From: Chelatococcus sp.
GTDB lineage: Bacteria; Pseudomonadota; Alphaproteobacteria; Rhizobiales; Beijerinckiaceae
Length of the DNA: 16,359 nt
Assembly: GCA_003248805.1 (NCBI GenBank)
Contig: QFQY01000083.1
Location: 1-16,359, forward strand
Direction: 5' to 3'
The notes beneath the pieces were generated by a model. The model saw nothing but the letters and a program-made list of their open reading frames with translations. It was not told where the DNA came from and ran no database searches. Positions 1 to 6,070 of the stretch are shown piece by piece; position 1 is the stretch's first letter; each line of letters begins with the position of its first letter. Made by a program: the position numbers and the translations under genes.

Positions 1-725
1 ACAACCTCTATGGCTGCCGCGAGTCGCTGGTCGACGCCATCCGCCGCGGCACCGACGTGATGATGTCGGGCAAGGTCGCCGCCGTCGCCGGCTATGGCGA
101 TGTCGGCAAGGGCTCGGCCGCCTCGCTGCGCCAGGCCGGCTGCCGCGTGCTCGTCACCGAAATCGACCCGATCTGCGCCCTGCAGGCGGCGATGGAGGGC
201 TATGAGGTCGTCACCATGGAGGAGGCCGCCCCGCGCGCCGACATCTTCGTGACCGCCACCGGCAATCTCGACGTCATCACCGTCGACCACATGCGCGCGA
301 TGAAGCACCGCGCCATCGTCTGCAACATCGGCCACTTCGACTCGGAGATCCAGGTCGCGGGCCTGAAGAACTTCAAGTGGGACAACGTCAAGCCACAGGT
401 CGACGAGGTCGAGTTCCCCGACGGCAAGCGCATCATCCTGCTCTCGGAAGGCCGGCTGGTGAATCTCGGCAACGCGACCGGGCACCCCTCCTTCGTGATG
501 TCCTGCTCGTTCTCGAACCAGACGCTCGCCCAGGTCGAGCTCTGGAACCATCACGCCAAATACGAGAACAAGGTCTACACCCTGCCCAAGCATCTCGACG
601 AGAAGGTCGCGGCGCTGCACCTCGCCAAGGTCGGCGCCAAGCTGACGAAGCTCAACGAGACGCAGGCCAAGTATATCGGCGTGCCGCAGGAAGGGCCGTT
701 CAAGCCCGAGCTCTATCGCTACTGA
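1..725 (+). CDS. ahcY: S-adenosylhomocysteine hydrolase, 3' part (5' end outside window)
   Basis: This enzyme reversibly splits S-adenosyl-L-homocysteine into adenosine and homocysteine in the cytoplasm. It uses tightly bound NAD and keeps the methylation cycle running. The reading frame is open from base 3 to the TGA at 723-725, and the start lies upstream of the window. The first visible residues, NLYGCRESLVDAIRRGTDV, are a hallmark of the family just before the NAD-binding fold. The dinucleotide-binding motif GYGDVGKG follows, and the protein ends in the conserved PFKPELYRY tail. About 240 of the usual 465-475 residues are present: the NAD domain and the C-terminal segment that completes the neighbouring subunit's active site. 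I see no frameshift. It ends 28 bases before a strong terminator, so it is probably not cotranscribed with divL. The identity is near certain. Confidence 0.97.
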   Translation, partial: NLYGCRESLVDAIRRGTDVMMSGKVAAVAGYGDVGKGSAASLRQAGCRVLVTEIDPICALQAAMEGYEVVTMEEAAPRADIFVTATGNLDVITVDHMRAMKHRAIVCNIGHFDSEIQVAGLKNFKWDNVKPQVDEVEFPDGKRIILLSEGRLVNLGNATGHPSFVMSCSFSNQTLAQVELWNHHAKYENKVYTLPKHLDEKVAALHLAKVGAKLTKLNETQAKYIGVPQEGPFKPELYRY

Positions 726-752
726 CACGAGCGGACACGACGATTTCCATGG

Positions 753-781
753 AGGCCCGGCCGAAAGGTCGGGCCTTTTTT
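753..781 (+). terminator. Rho-independent terminator of ahcY
   Basis: A 10-pair stem (753-762 with 767-776, one G-T wobble) closes a GAAA tetraloop (763-766) of the stable GNRA type. A run of six T follows at 776-781. It sits 28 bases after the ahcY stop codon. This is a textbook intrinsic terminator and separates ahcY from the downstream gene run. Confidence 0.93.
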
Positions 782-1124
782 CATGGCGCCCTCGCGCTGG
801 AAGGGCTGGACAGCACCACTAATAGCGCCTGCCGGACAGCCTACACCCCAACACTTGATCCGCGCGCCGCAAGCGCCCGGTGCGGCGAAAAATCCCGGCA
901 TTTACCCTCGATTAAGCACTTCCTGCCGGAGTCGGCGGGTGACTACAGTGGCACTGATTCGGGGCGCCGCGCCGACGCGGACCGGGTCGGTGCTCCTGTT
1001 CGATCGGTGTTGCGATTGAGTGCGCGTCGGGCGAGGCCCAGCCGAAGGGCGCGGGCCGCGCCCGCTCCCGGGCGTTCCGACGAGGCGAGCTCGGCACCGG
1101 CCAGCTGGAGATGACGGACACGGC
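782..1124. other. Intergenic region between ahcY and divL
   Basis: This 343-base stretch has no credible gene: the short frames crossing it have arginine- and alanine-rich translations and no family signature. It presumably holds the divL promoter, but I cannot pick out a confident -35/-10 pair. It contains a CtrA-like half-match (901-915) and two GANTC sites (929-933 and 956-960), the target of the CcrM methyltransferase in alphaproteobacteria. GANTC also occurs elsewhere in the window, so it is weak evidence. The divL frame is closed by a TGA at 1017-1019, so divL cannot start further left than the GTG at 1020. Confidence 0.5.
901..915. promoter_or_regulatory. Candidate CtrA-binding box upstream of divL
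   Basis: TTTA at 901-904 and TTAA at 912-915 are separated by exactly 7 bases. This differs by one base from the CtrA consensus TTAA-N7-TTAA. It lies about 210 bases before the proposed divL start, in a region otherwise poor in AT. DivL controls CckA and hence CtrA in Caulobacter, so a CtrA site here would suggest feedback. With one mismatch and no mapped promoter, this is only a candidate. Confidence 0.25.
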
Positions 1125-3611
1125 ATGAGACGGGCGAGGCGACAGGAACGAAGCGGCGGCGGCTGGGGCCTCCCGGCGCTGTTGCCGGCATTCACCGTTC
1201 TGCCGGCCTCCGGCCCGGCCCTGGCCCTGGCGCAGGCCGAATGGCTCGCCCCGATGCGGCCGGACCTCCTGAACACCAGCGCGCTGTCGCTGGTTCTGGC
1301 CGGCGTCACCGTCTTCGCCGCGACGACCTCCTTCGTCTATCTGCGCGAGCGCTCGCGCTGGCAGCGCCGCGAAGCGGCCCTGGCGGCCGAGCTCGAGGCG
1401 GCGCGCGGCCATCAGGACCGGCTCTCGATCCTGCTCTCGGCCGATCCGCAGATCGTGGTGAGCTGGAACGGGCGCGGCGCCGAACCCGTCTTCGAGGGAG
1501 ACAGCGGCTTCCTCGGCACCACCGGCGGCTCGCTGGCCCTGGCCTATGGCACCTGGGCGGCACCGGCCGACGCGAAGCGGCTGGAGCTCGCCACCGATGC
1601 GCTGAAGGACCGGGGCGAGGCCTTCGGCTTCACGCTGCGCGCCAAGTCGGGCGCCTTCGTCGACATCGAAGGGCGCCCGGTCGCCGGCCGCGCCGTGATC
1701 CGCCTGCGGGAGGTCACAGGCGCCCGCGCCGAGGCCATGACGCTCCGCAGCGATCTGGCGCGGGTCACGACCGATCACGACACCCTGTCGTCCCTGCTCG
1801 CAGGGCTGCCGCAGCCGGTCTGGACCCGCAATGCCGAGGGCCGCCTGACCTGGGCCAATGCGGCCTATGCCCGCGCCGTCGACGCCACCGACGGGGCGGC
1901 TGCCGTCGCGGCAGGCACCGAGCTTCTGGACCGCAACGCCCGCGAGGGCGCGGCCAAGGCCCGGCGGGAGCGCCAGGTCTTCGCCTCGCGCGCGCCTGCT
2001 GTCGTGGCGGGCCAGCGCCGCACGCTCGACGTCATCGAAGTTCCGACGCCGGCCGGCTTCGCCGGCATCGCCACCGACATGAGCGAGCTGGAAGCGGTCC
2101 GCGCCGATCTGCAGCGCCAGATGGACGCGCATGTGCGCACGCTCGACCGGCTCAAGACGGCGGTCGCGGTGTTCGACGCCTCGCAGCATCTGCTCTACCG
2201 GAACACGGCCTTCGACAGCCTCTGGTCGCTCGACGCCGGCTTCCTCGACGGCCATCCGAGCGACGGGGAGATTCTCGACCGGCTGCGCTCGGAGCGACGC
2301 CTGCCCGAGCAGGGCGACTACCGGAGCTGGAAGGCCGCGGTCCACGCCGCCTATACCGCCACGCGCACCAGCGAGGACTGGTGGTATCTGCCGGACGGGC
2401 GCACGATCCATGTCGTCGCCAATCCGAACCCCCAGGGCGGCCTGACCTATCTCTACGACGACGTCACCGAGCGCTTCACGCTGGAGTCGCGCTTCAACGC
2501 GCTCTCCCGCACCCAGCGCGAGACGCTGGACTCGCTGCGCGAGGGCGTGGCGGTGTTCGGCTCGGACGGCCGGCTGAAACTGTCGAATCCGGCCTTCGCC
2601 CAGGCCTGGCGGATCAAGCCCGACGTCGCGGAGACCGCCCCGCATATCGACGAGGTCGTCCGGCTGTGCCGGCCGCTCTTCCCGCAGGACGACGTCTGGC
2701 GCGAGCTGCAGAGCGTCGTCACCGGCGTCCGCGACGCGCGCGAGGACTATCGCTGCCGGATGGAGCGGCGCGACGGCACGGTGCTGGACTGCGCGGCGGC
2801 GCCGCTGCCGGACGGCGCCACGCTGATCTCCTTCGCCGACGTCACCGCCAGCGTGAATGTCGAGCGGGCCCTGACCGAGAAGAACGATGCGCTGGAGAAG
2901 GTCTCGCGGCTGCGCGAGGACTTCGTCCATCACGTCTCCTACGAGCTGCGCTCGCCGCTCACCAACATCATCGGCTTCGCCCAGTTGCTCGGCACCGAGA
3001 CCATCGGCCAGCTCAACGAGAAGCAGCGCGAATACACCTCCCACATCATGCGCTCGTCGGGCGCGCTGCTCGCCATCATCAACGACATCCTCGACCTCGC
3101 GACGATCGACAACGGCGCGCTGACGCTCGACATGCGGGAGATCGACGTCACGGAGACGATCGAGCAGGCGGCGGCCGGCCTGCACGACAGGCTGACCGAC
3201 AGCAAGCTCTCGCTCGCGGTCTCGATCGCGCCCGGCACGGGCACGCTGCGCGCCGACGGCAAGCGGGTGCGGCAGGTGCTGTTCAACCTGCTTTCGAACG
3301 CGATCGGCTTCTCCTCGCCGGGGCAGACCATCACGGTCAGCGCCGGGCGCGATGGCGACGACATCCGCATCACGGTGGCGGATCAGGGGCGCGGAATCCC
3401 GCCCGAGGTGCGCGAAAAGGTGTTCGACCGCTTCGAGAGCCATTCGCTCGGCTCCACCCATCGCGGTGTCGGGCTCGGGCTGTCGATCGTGCGCTCCATC
3501 GTGGAGCTGCATGGCGGGCGCATCGAGCTCGACAGCGCGCCCGGCCGCGGCACCCGCGTCACCGCCGTGTTCCCGTCGCAGGGTCTGCCGCTTTCGGACG
3601 CCGCCGAATGA
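1125..3611 (+). CDS. divL: DivL-type PAS-domain sensor (tyrosine pseudo-histidine kinase)
   Basis: This is an 828-residue membrane-anchored regulator. The N terminus is basic, then hydrophobic (14-36), with a transmembrane segment at about 52-72 and a short coiled-coil-like stretch. PAS-like segments start near residues 100, 215, 338 and 465 (the last two clearest, e.g. LREGVAVFGSDGRLKLSNP). A HisKA domain (about 595-665) and an HATPase domain (about 705-825) follow. The H-box reads VSYELRSPLTNI: Tyr606 replaces the phospho-accepting His. The ATPase boxes look intact: NLLSNAI at 721-727, DQGRGI at 753-758 and GVGLGLS at 781-787. Tyr in this position defines DivL of Caulobacter, which binds DivK~P and switches CckA between kinase and phosphatase towards CtrA. 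The ATG at 1125 is chosen because it opens the signal-like N terminus; its GGAG is a distant 14 bases away, and GTG 1020 is the alternative. Its stop overlaps the next start (ATGA). The family is sure; the DivL assignment is strong. Confidence 0.88.
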   Translation: MRRARRQERSGGGWGLPALLPAFTVLPASGPALALAQAEWLAPMRPDLLNTSALSLVLAGVTVFAATTSFVYLRERSRWQRREAALAAELEAARGHQDRLSILLSADPQIVVSWNGRGAEPVFEGDSGFLGTTGGSLALAYGTWAAPADAKRLELATDALKDRGEAFGFTLRAKSGAFVDIEGRPVAGRAVIRLREVTGARAEAMTLRSDLARVTTDHDTLSSLLAGLPQPVWTRNAEGRLTWANAAYARAVDATDGAAAVAAGTELLDRNAREGAAKARRERQVFASRAPAVVAGQRRTLDVIEVPTPAGFAGIATDMSELEAVRADLQRQMDAHVRTLDRLKTAVAVFDASQHLLYRNTAFDSLWSLDAGFLDGHPSDGEILDRLRSERRLPEQGDYRSWKAAVHAAYTATRTSEDWWYLPDGRTIHVVANPNPQGGLTYLYDDVTERFTLESRFNALSRTQRETLDSLREGVAVFGSDGRLKLSNPAFAQAWRIKPDVAETAPHIDEVVRLCRPLFPQDDVWRELQSVVTGVRDAREDYRCRMERRDGTVLDCAAAPLPDGATLISFADVTASVNVERALTEKNDALEKVSRLREDFVHHVSYELRSPLTNIIGFAQLLGTETIGQLNEKQREYTSHIMRSSGALLAIINDILDLATIDNGALTLDMREIDVTETIEQAAAGLHDRLTDSKLSLAVSIAPGTGTLRADGKRVRQVLFNLLSNAIGFSSPGQTITVSAGRDGDDIRITVADQGRGIPPEVREKVFDRFESHSLGSTHRGVGLGLSIVRSIVELHGGRIELDSAPGRGTRVTAVFPSQGLPLSDAAE

Positions 3612-5149
3612 GCGACGAAGCCCGCAAGGGAGGCCTGCACCGCCTGGCTCTGCCGGACGAGGCGGCGACGAAGCGCCTCGCGGCCGATCTGGCGGCCATC
3701 CTCAAGCCCGGCGACATCGTCGCGCTGTCGGGCCATCTCGGCGCGGGCAAGTCGCTGCTGGCGCGCGCGATCCTCCGCGAACTGGCCGAGGACCCCGCGC
3801 TCGAGGCGCCGAGCCCGACCTTCACCCTGGTACAGAGCTACGACACCCCGCGCGGACCCGTTCTCCATGCCGATCTCTACCGCGTGCGCTCGCCCGACGA
3901 GCTCGACGATATCGGGCTGATCGAGGAGATCGACCAGTTGATCACGCTGGTCGAATGGCCCGACCGAGCCGGAACGCGCCTGCCTGCCGGCCGGCGCGTC
4001 GACATCGTGCTGGAAGTCGATCCGGCTCGTCCCGAGACGGGGCGGATCGCGACGCTTTCGGGCGGCGTGCTGTGGAAGCAGCGCATCGCGATCGCGGTGG
4101 CGTCGCGGCGCCTGCTCGATGCGTCGGGCTGGGGCGAGGCCCGCCGCGACCATATGCAGGGCGACGCCTCCACGCGCGCCTATGAGCGGCTGACGCGCGC
4201 CGACGGCGGCACCGCCGTGCTGATGATCTCGCCGCCCCGTCCCGACGGACCGGCGATCCGGCTCGGAAAGCCCTACAGCGCCATCGCCCATCTCGCCGAG
4301 ACGGTCGACGCCTTCGTGGCGATGGATCGCGGGCTGCGCTCTCTGGACTATTCCGCCCCCGAGATCCTGGCGCAGGACCTCGATACCGGGCTCCTGCTGA
4401 TCGAGGATCTCGGCGGCGAGGGCGTGCTCGACGCGCAAGGGCCGATGCCCGAGCGCTACGAGGCCGCGGCCCTGCTGCTCGCAGACCTGCATCGCCACAC
4501 GCTGCCGACCATCCTGCCCGTCGCCGAAGGCCGCGACCATGTCCTGCCGCCCTATGACCGCGAGGCCATGGCGATCGAGACCGAGCTGGTCCTCGAATGG
4601 TACGCGCCGCATATCGCCGGGGCGACGCTGCCGGCCGTCACGCAGTCCGAATTCTCGCGCATCTGGGGCCGGCTCTTCGACGAGATCCTGGCCGGTCCGA
4701 CCACCTGGACGCTGCGTGACTTCCACTCTCCCAACCTGCTCTGGCTGCCGCAGCGGACAGGCCATGCCAAGCTCGGGCTCATCGACTTCCAGGACGCGGT
4801 GATCGGCCATCCGGCCTACGACCTCGCCTCGCTCGGGCAGGACGCCCGCGTCGACGTGCCGGCGACGCTCGAGCTCAGGCTGCTGGCCGCCTATGGCAAG
4901 GCCCGGCGCGCCAGCGACGAGGGCTTCGATCTCGCGGACTTCGCCCGCGCCTATGCCATCCTCGGCGCGCAGCGGAACACCAAGATCGCCGGCATCTTCG
5001 CCCGCCTCGACAAGCGCGACGGCAAGCCGGGCTATCTCAAGCACCTGCCCCGGATCGAGGCCTATCTGCGCCGCAACCTCGAACATCCGGCGCTGGAGGA
5101 GCTGAAGGGCTGGTACCAGACCCATCTGCCGAGGCTTTTCGAGGTCTGA
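3608..5149 (+). CDS. tsaE: Fusion: TsaE (tRNA t6A ATPase) + AmgK-like sugar phosphotransferase
   Basis: One 513-residue frame carries two proteins. Residues 1 to about 150 are TsaE, the ATPase that cycles the TsaB-TsaD complex making N6-threonylcarbamoyladenosine at tRNA position 37. Its Walker A is GHLGAGKS (42-49), and SPTFTLVQSY (69-78), HADLYR (87-92) and LVEWPDR (114-120) are typical. Residues from about 155 to 513 are an aminoglycoside-phosphotransferase-fold kinase. The catalytic loop is LRDFHSPNLLWL (369-380; Asp371, Asn376) and the metal-binding IDFQDA carries Asp393. In Pseudomonas the like kinase AmgK phosphorylates the anomeric carbon of MurNAc for recycling. The MurU-like gene just downstream supports that role, but the substrate is inferred. 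TsaE alone is about 150-160 residues, so the rest is a whole extra domain. I see no stop or start between the halves. The start overlaps the divL stop (ATGA), implying coupled translation. The same fusion is, to my knowledge, found in other Hyphomicrobiales. Confidence 0.92.
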   Translation: MSDEARKGGLHRLALPDEAATKRLAADLAAILKPGDIVALSGHLGAGKSLLARAILRELAEDPALEAPSPTFTLVQSYDTPRGPVLHADLYRVRSPDELDDIGLIEEIDQLITLVEWPDRAGTRLPAGRRVDIVLEVDPARPETGRIATLSGGVLWKQRIAIAVASRRLLDASGWGEARRDHMQGDASTRAYERLTRADGGTAVLMISPPRPDGPAIRLGKPYSAIAHLAETVDAFVAMDRGLRSLDYSAPEILAQDLDTGLLLIEDLGGEGVLDAQGPMPERYEAAALLLADLHRHTLPTILPVAEGRDHVLPPYDREAMAIETELVLEWYAPHIAGATLPAVTQSEFSRIWGRLFDEILAGPTTWTLRDFHSPNLLWLPQRTGHAKLGLIDFQDAVIGHPAYDLASLGQDARVDVPATLELRLLAAYGKARRASDEGFDLADFARAYAILGAQRNTKIAGIFARLDKRDGKPGYLKHLPRIEAYLRRNLEHPALEELKGWYQTHLPRLFEV

Positions 5150-5151
5150 CT

Positions 5152-5260
5152 GGCGTCATGCTCGGGCTCGCCCCGAGCATCTCGTTGATAAGAAGAATGT
5201 CCGAACCCCATCGGGACGAGTTTCTCGGGTCTGCGCTTCGCTTCGCCCGAGAATGACGCC
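5152..5260. repeat. Intergenic palindromic repeat element (REP/RPE-like)
   Basis: This 109-base unit is bounded by an 8-base perfect inverted repeat, GGCGTCAT (5152-5159) and ATGACGCC (5253-5260). Inside the left end, ATGCTCGGG (5158-5166) pairs with CCCGAGCAT (5172-5180) around a 5-base loop. At the right end, TTCTCGGG (5222-5229) pairs with CCCGAGAA (5246-5253). It lies 2 bases after the tsaE-fusion stop and fills most of the only sizeable gap in the gene run. I associate this style of element with multicopy intergenic repeats in Hyphomicrobiales genomes; that is recollection, and only one copy is visible here. Neither hairpin has a T-run, so it is not a classic terminator. It could act in mRNA processing or stability between the two halves of the run. 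Confidence 0.75.
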
Positions 5261-5314
5261 GGGCCGGCCTTGAGTACCAAACCCGGCCATGGCTGTTAGC
5301 ATGGTGCCAACGGC

Positions 5315-5320
5315 AGGGAG
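5315..5320 (+). promoter_or_regulatory. Ribosome binding site that fixes the TTG start of the murU-like gene
   Basis: AGGGAG lies 6 bases before the TTG at 5327. No ATG upstream is in frame, and the first in-frame ATG (codon 13) is only two residues before the signature LAAGLG. The site therefore favours the rare TTG start. Confidence 0.75.
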
Positions 5321-5326
5321 ATTCGC

Positions 5327-6070
5327 TTGACCTCATCCGCCTCGAGGCCGATCCGCCGGGCCATGGTGCTGGCGGCGGGACTGGGCCAGCGCATGCGCCC
5401 GATCACCGACACGCTGCCCAAGCCGCTGGTCGCGATCGGCGGCAAGGCGATGCTCGACCATGCGCTCGACCGGCTGGCCGAGGCCGGGGTCGAGGAGGCC
5501 GTGGTCAACGTCCATCACCTCGCCGACCAGATCGAGCGGCACCTCGCCGGCCGCGCCCGGCCTCGCGTGACGATTTCGGACGAGCGCGCCCTGCTGCTGG
5601 AAACCGGCGGCGGCGTGAAGAAGGCGCTGCCGCTGCTCGGCGAGGCCCCGTTCTTCCATCTCAACTCCGACTCGCTCTGGACGGAGCCCGGCCGCTCCAA
5701 CATCGCCGCCATGGCCGAGGCCTGGGATGCCGCCGCCATGGACATCCTGCTCCTGCTGGCGCACCGCGAGGACAGCGTCGGCTTCGACGGCGCGGGGGAT
5801 TTCTTCCGGGACGAGCACGGACGGCTCGCCCGGCGCGGCACTGCTGCGAGCGCGCCCTACGTCTATGCCGGTGTCGCGATCCTGACGCCCGGGCTCTTCG
5901 CGGACACGCCCGAGGGCTCGTTCTCGCTCAATCTGCTGTTCGACCGGGCGATCGCGCGCGGGCGCCTGTCCGGGCTCGTCCTCGAAGGGCGCTGGCTGCA
6001 TGTCGGCACGCCGGAGGCGATCGCGCCGGCGGAAGCCGCCTTCGCGGCGGGCGACCCCGTCCATGCCTGA
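5327..6070 (+). CDS. murU: MurU-like sugar-1-phosphate nucleotidyltransferase
   Basis: This 247-residue cytoplasmic nucleotidyltransferase has the GT-A-like fold that joins a sugar-1-phosphate to an NTP with release of pyrophosphate. The signature LAAGLGQRMRP is at 15-25, with the catalytic-type Lys in LPKPL (Lys32). LETGGG (91-96) and the metal-binding LNSDSLW (112-118, Asp115) follow. Length and motifs fit MurU (N-acetylmuramate alpha-1-phosphate uridylyltransferase), which makes UDP-MurNAc from the product of the AmgK kinase. An AmgK-like kinase is encoded just upstream, so the pair probably forms the peptidoglycan recycling shortcut past fosfomycin-sensitive MurA. The substrate is inferred from context; other sugar phosphates remain possible. 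The start is TTG with a well-placed AGGGAG, and codon 13 (ATG 5363) would cut close to the nucleotide-binding loop. The end overlaps addB by 8 bases. Confidence 0.85.
   Translation: MTSSASRPIRRAMVLAAGLGQRMRPITDTLPKPLVAIGGKAMLDHALDRLAEAGVEEAVVNVHHLADQIERHLAGRARPRVTISDERALLLETGGGVKKALPLLGEAPFFHLNSDSLWTEPGRSNIAAMAEAWDAAAMDILLLLAHREDSVGFDGAGDFFRDEHGRLARRGTAASAPYVYAGVAILTPGLFADTPEGSFSLNLLFDRAIARGRLSGLVLEGRWLHVGTPEAIAPAEAAFAAGDPVHA

Noticed and set aside
912..3512. Very long open frame on the minus strand opposite divL (866 codons)
   Set aside because: The translation is rich in Arg, Gly, Ala and Asp-Arg-like repeats and shows no family motif. Such mirror frames are expected opposite GC-rich genes, and divL on the plus strand carries clear domains.
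1241..3607. Upstream extension of the tsaE frame through the whole of divL
   Set aside because: The frame is open only because of high GC content. TsaE family similarity begins at the ATG at 3608, which overlaps the divL stop in the usual coupled way.
3383..5125. Long minus-strand open frame opposite the tsaE fusion (580 codons)
   Set aside because: It has no recognisable motif, and its composition is typical of a shadow frame. The plus-strand gene has Walker A and kinase motifs.
5270..5299. Promoter for the murU-like gene (TTGAGT ... TGTTAG, 18-base spacer)
   Set aside because: Only 4 of 6 and 3 of 6 consensus matches, which is too weak to list as a feature.
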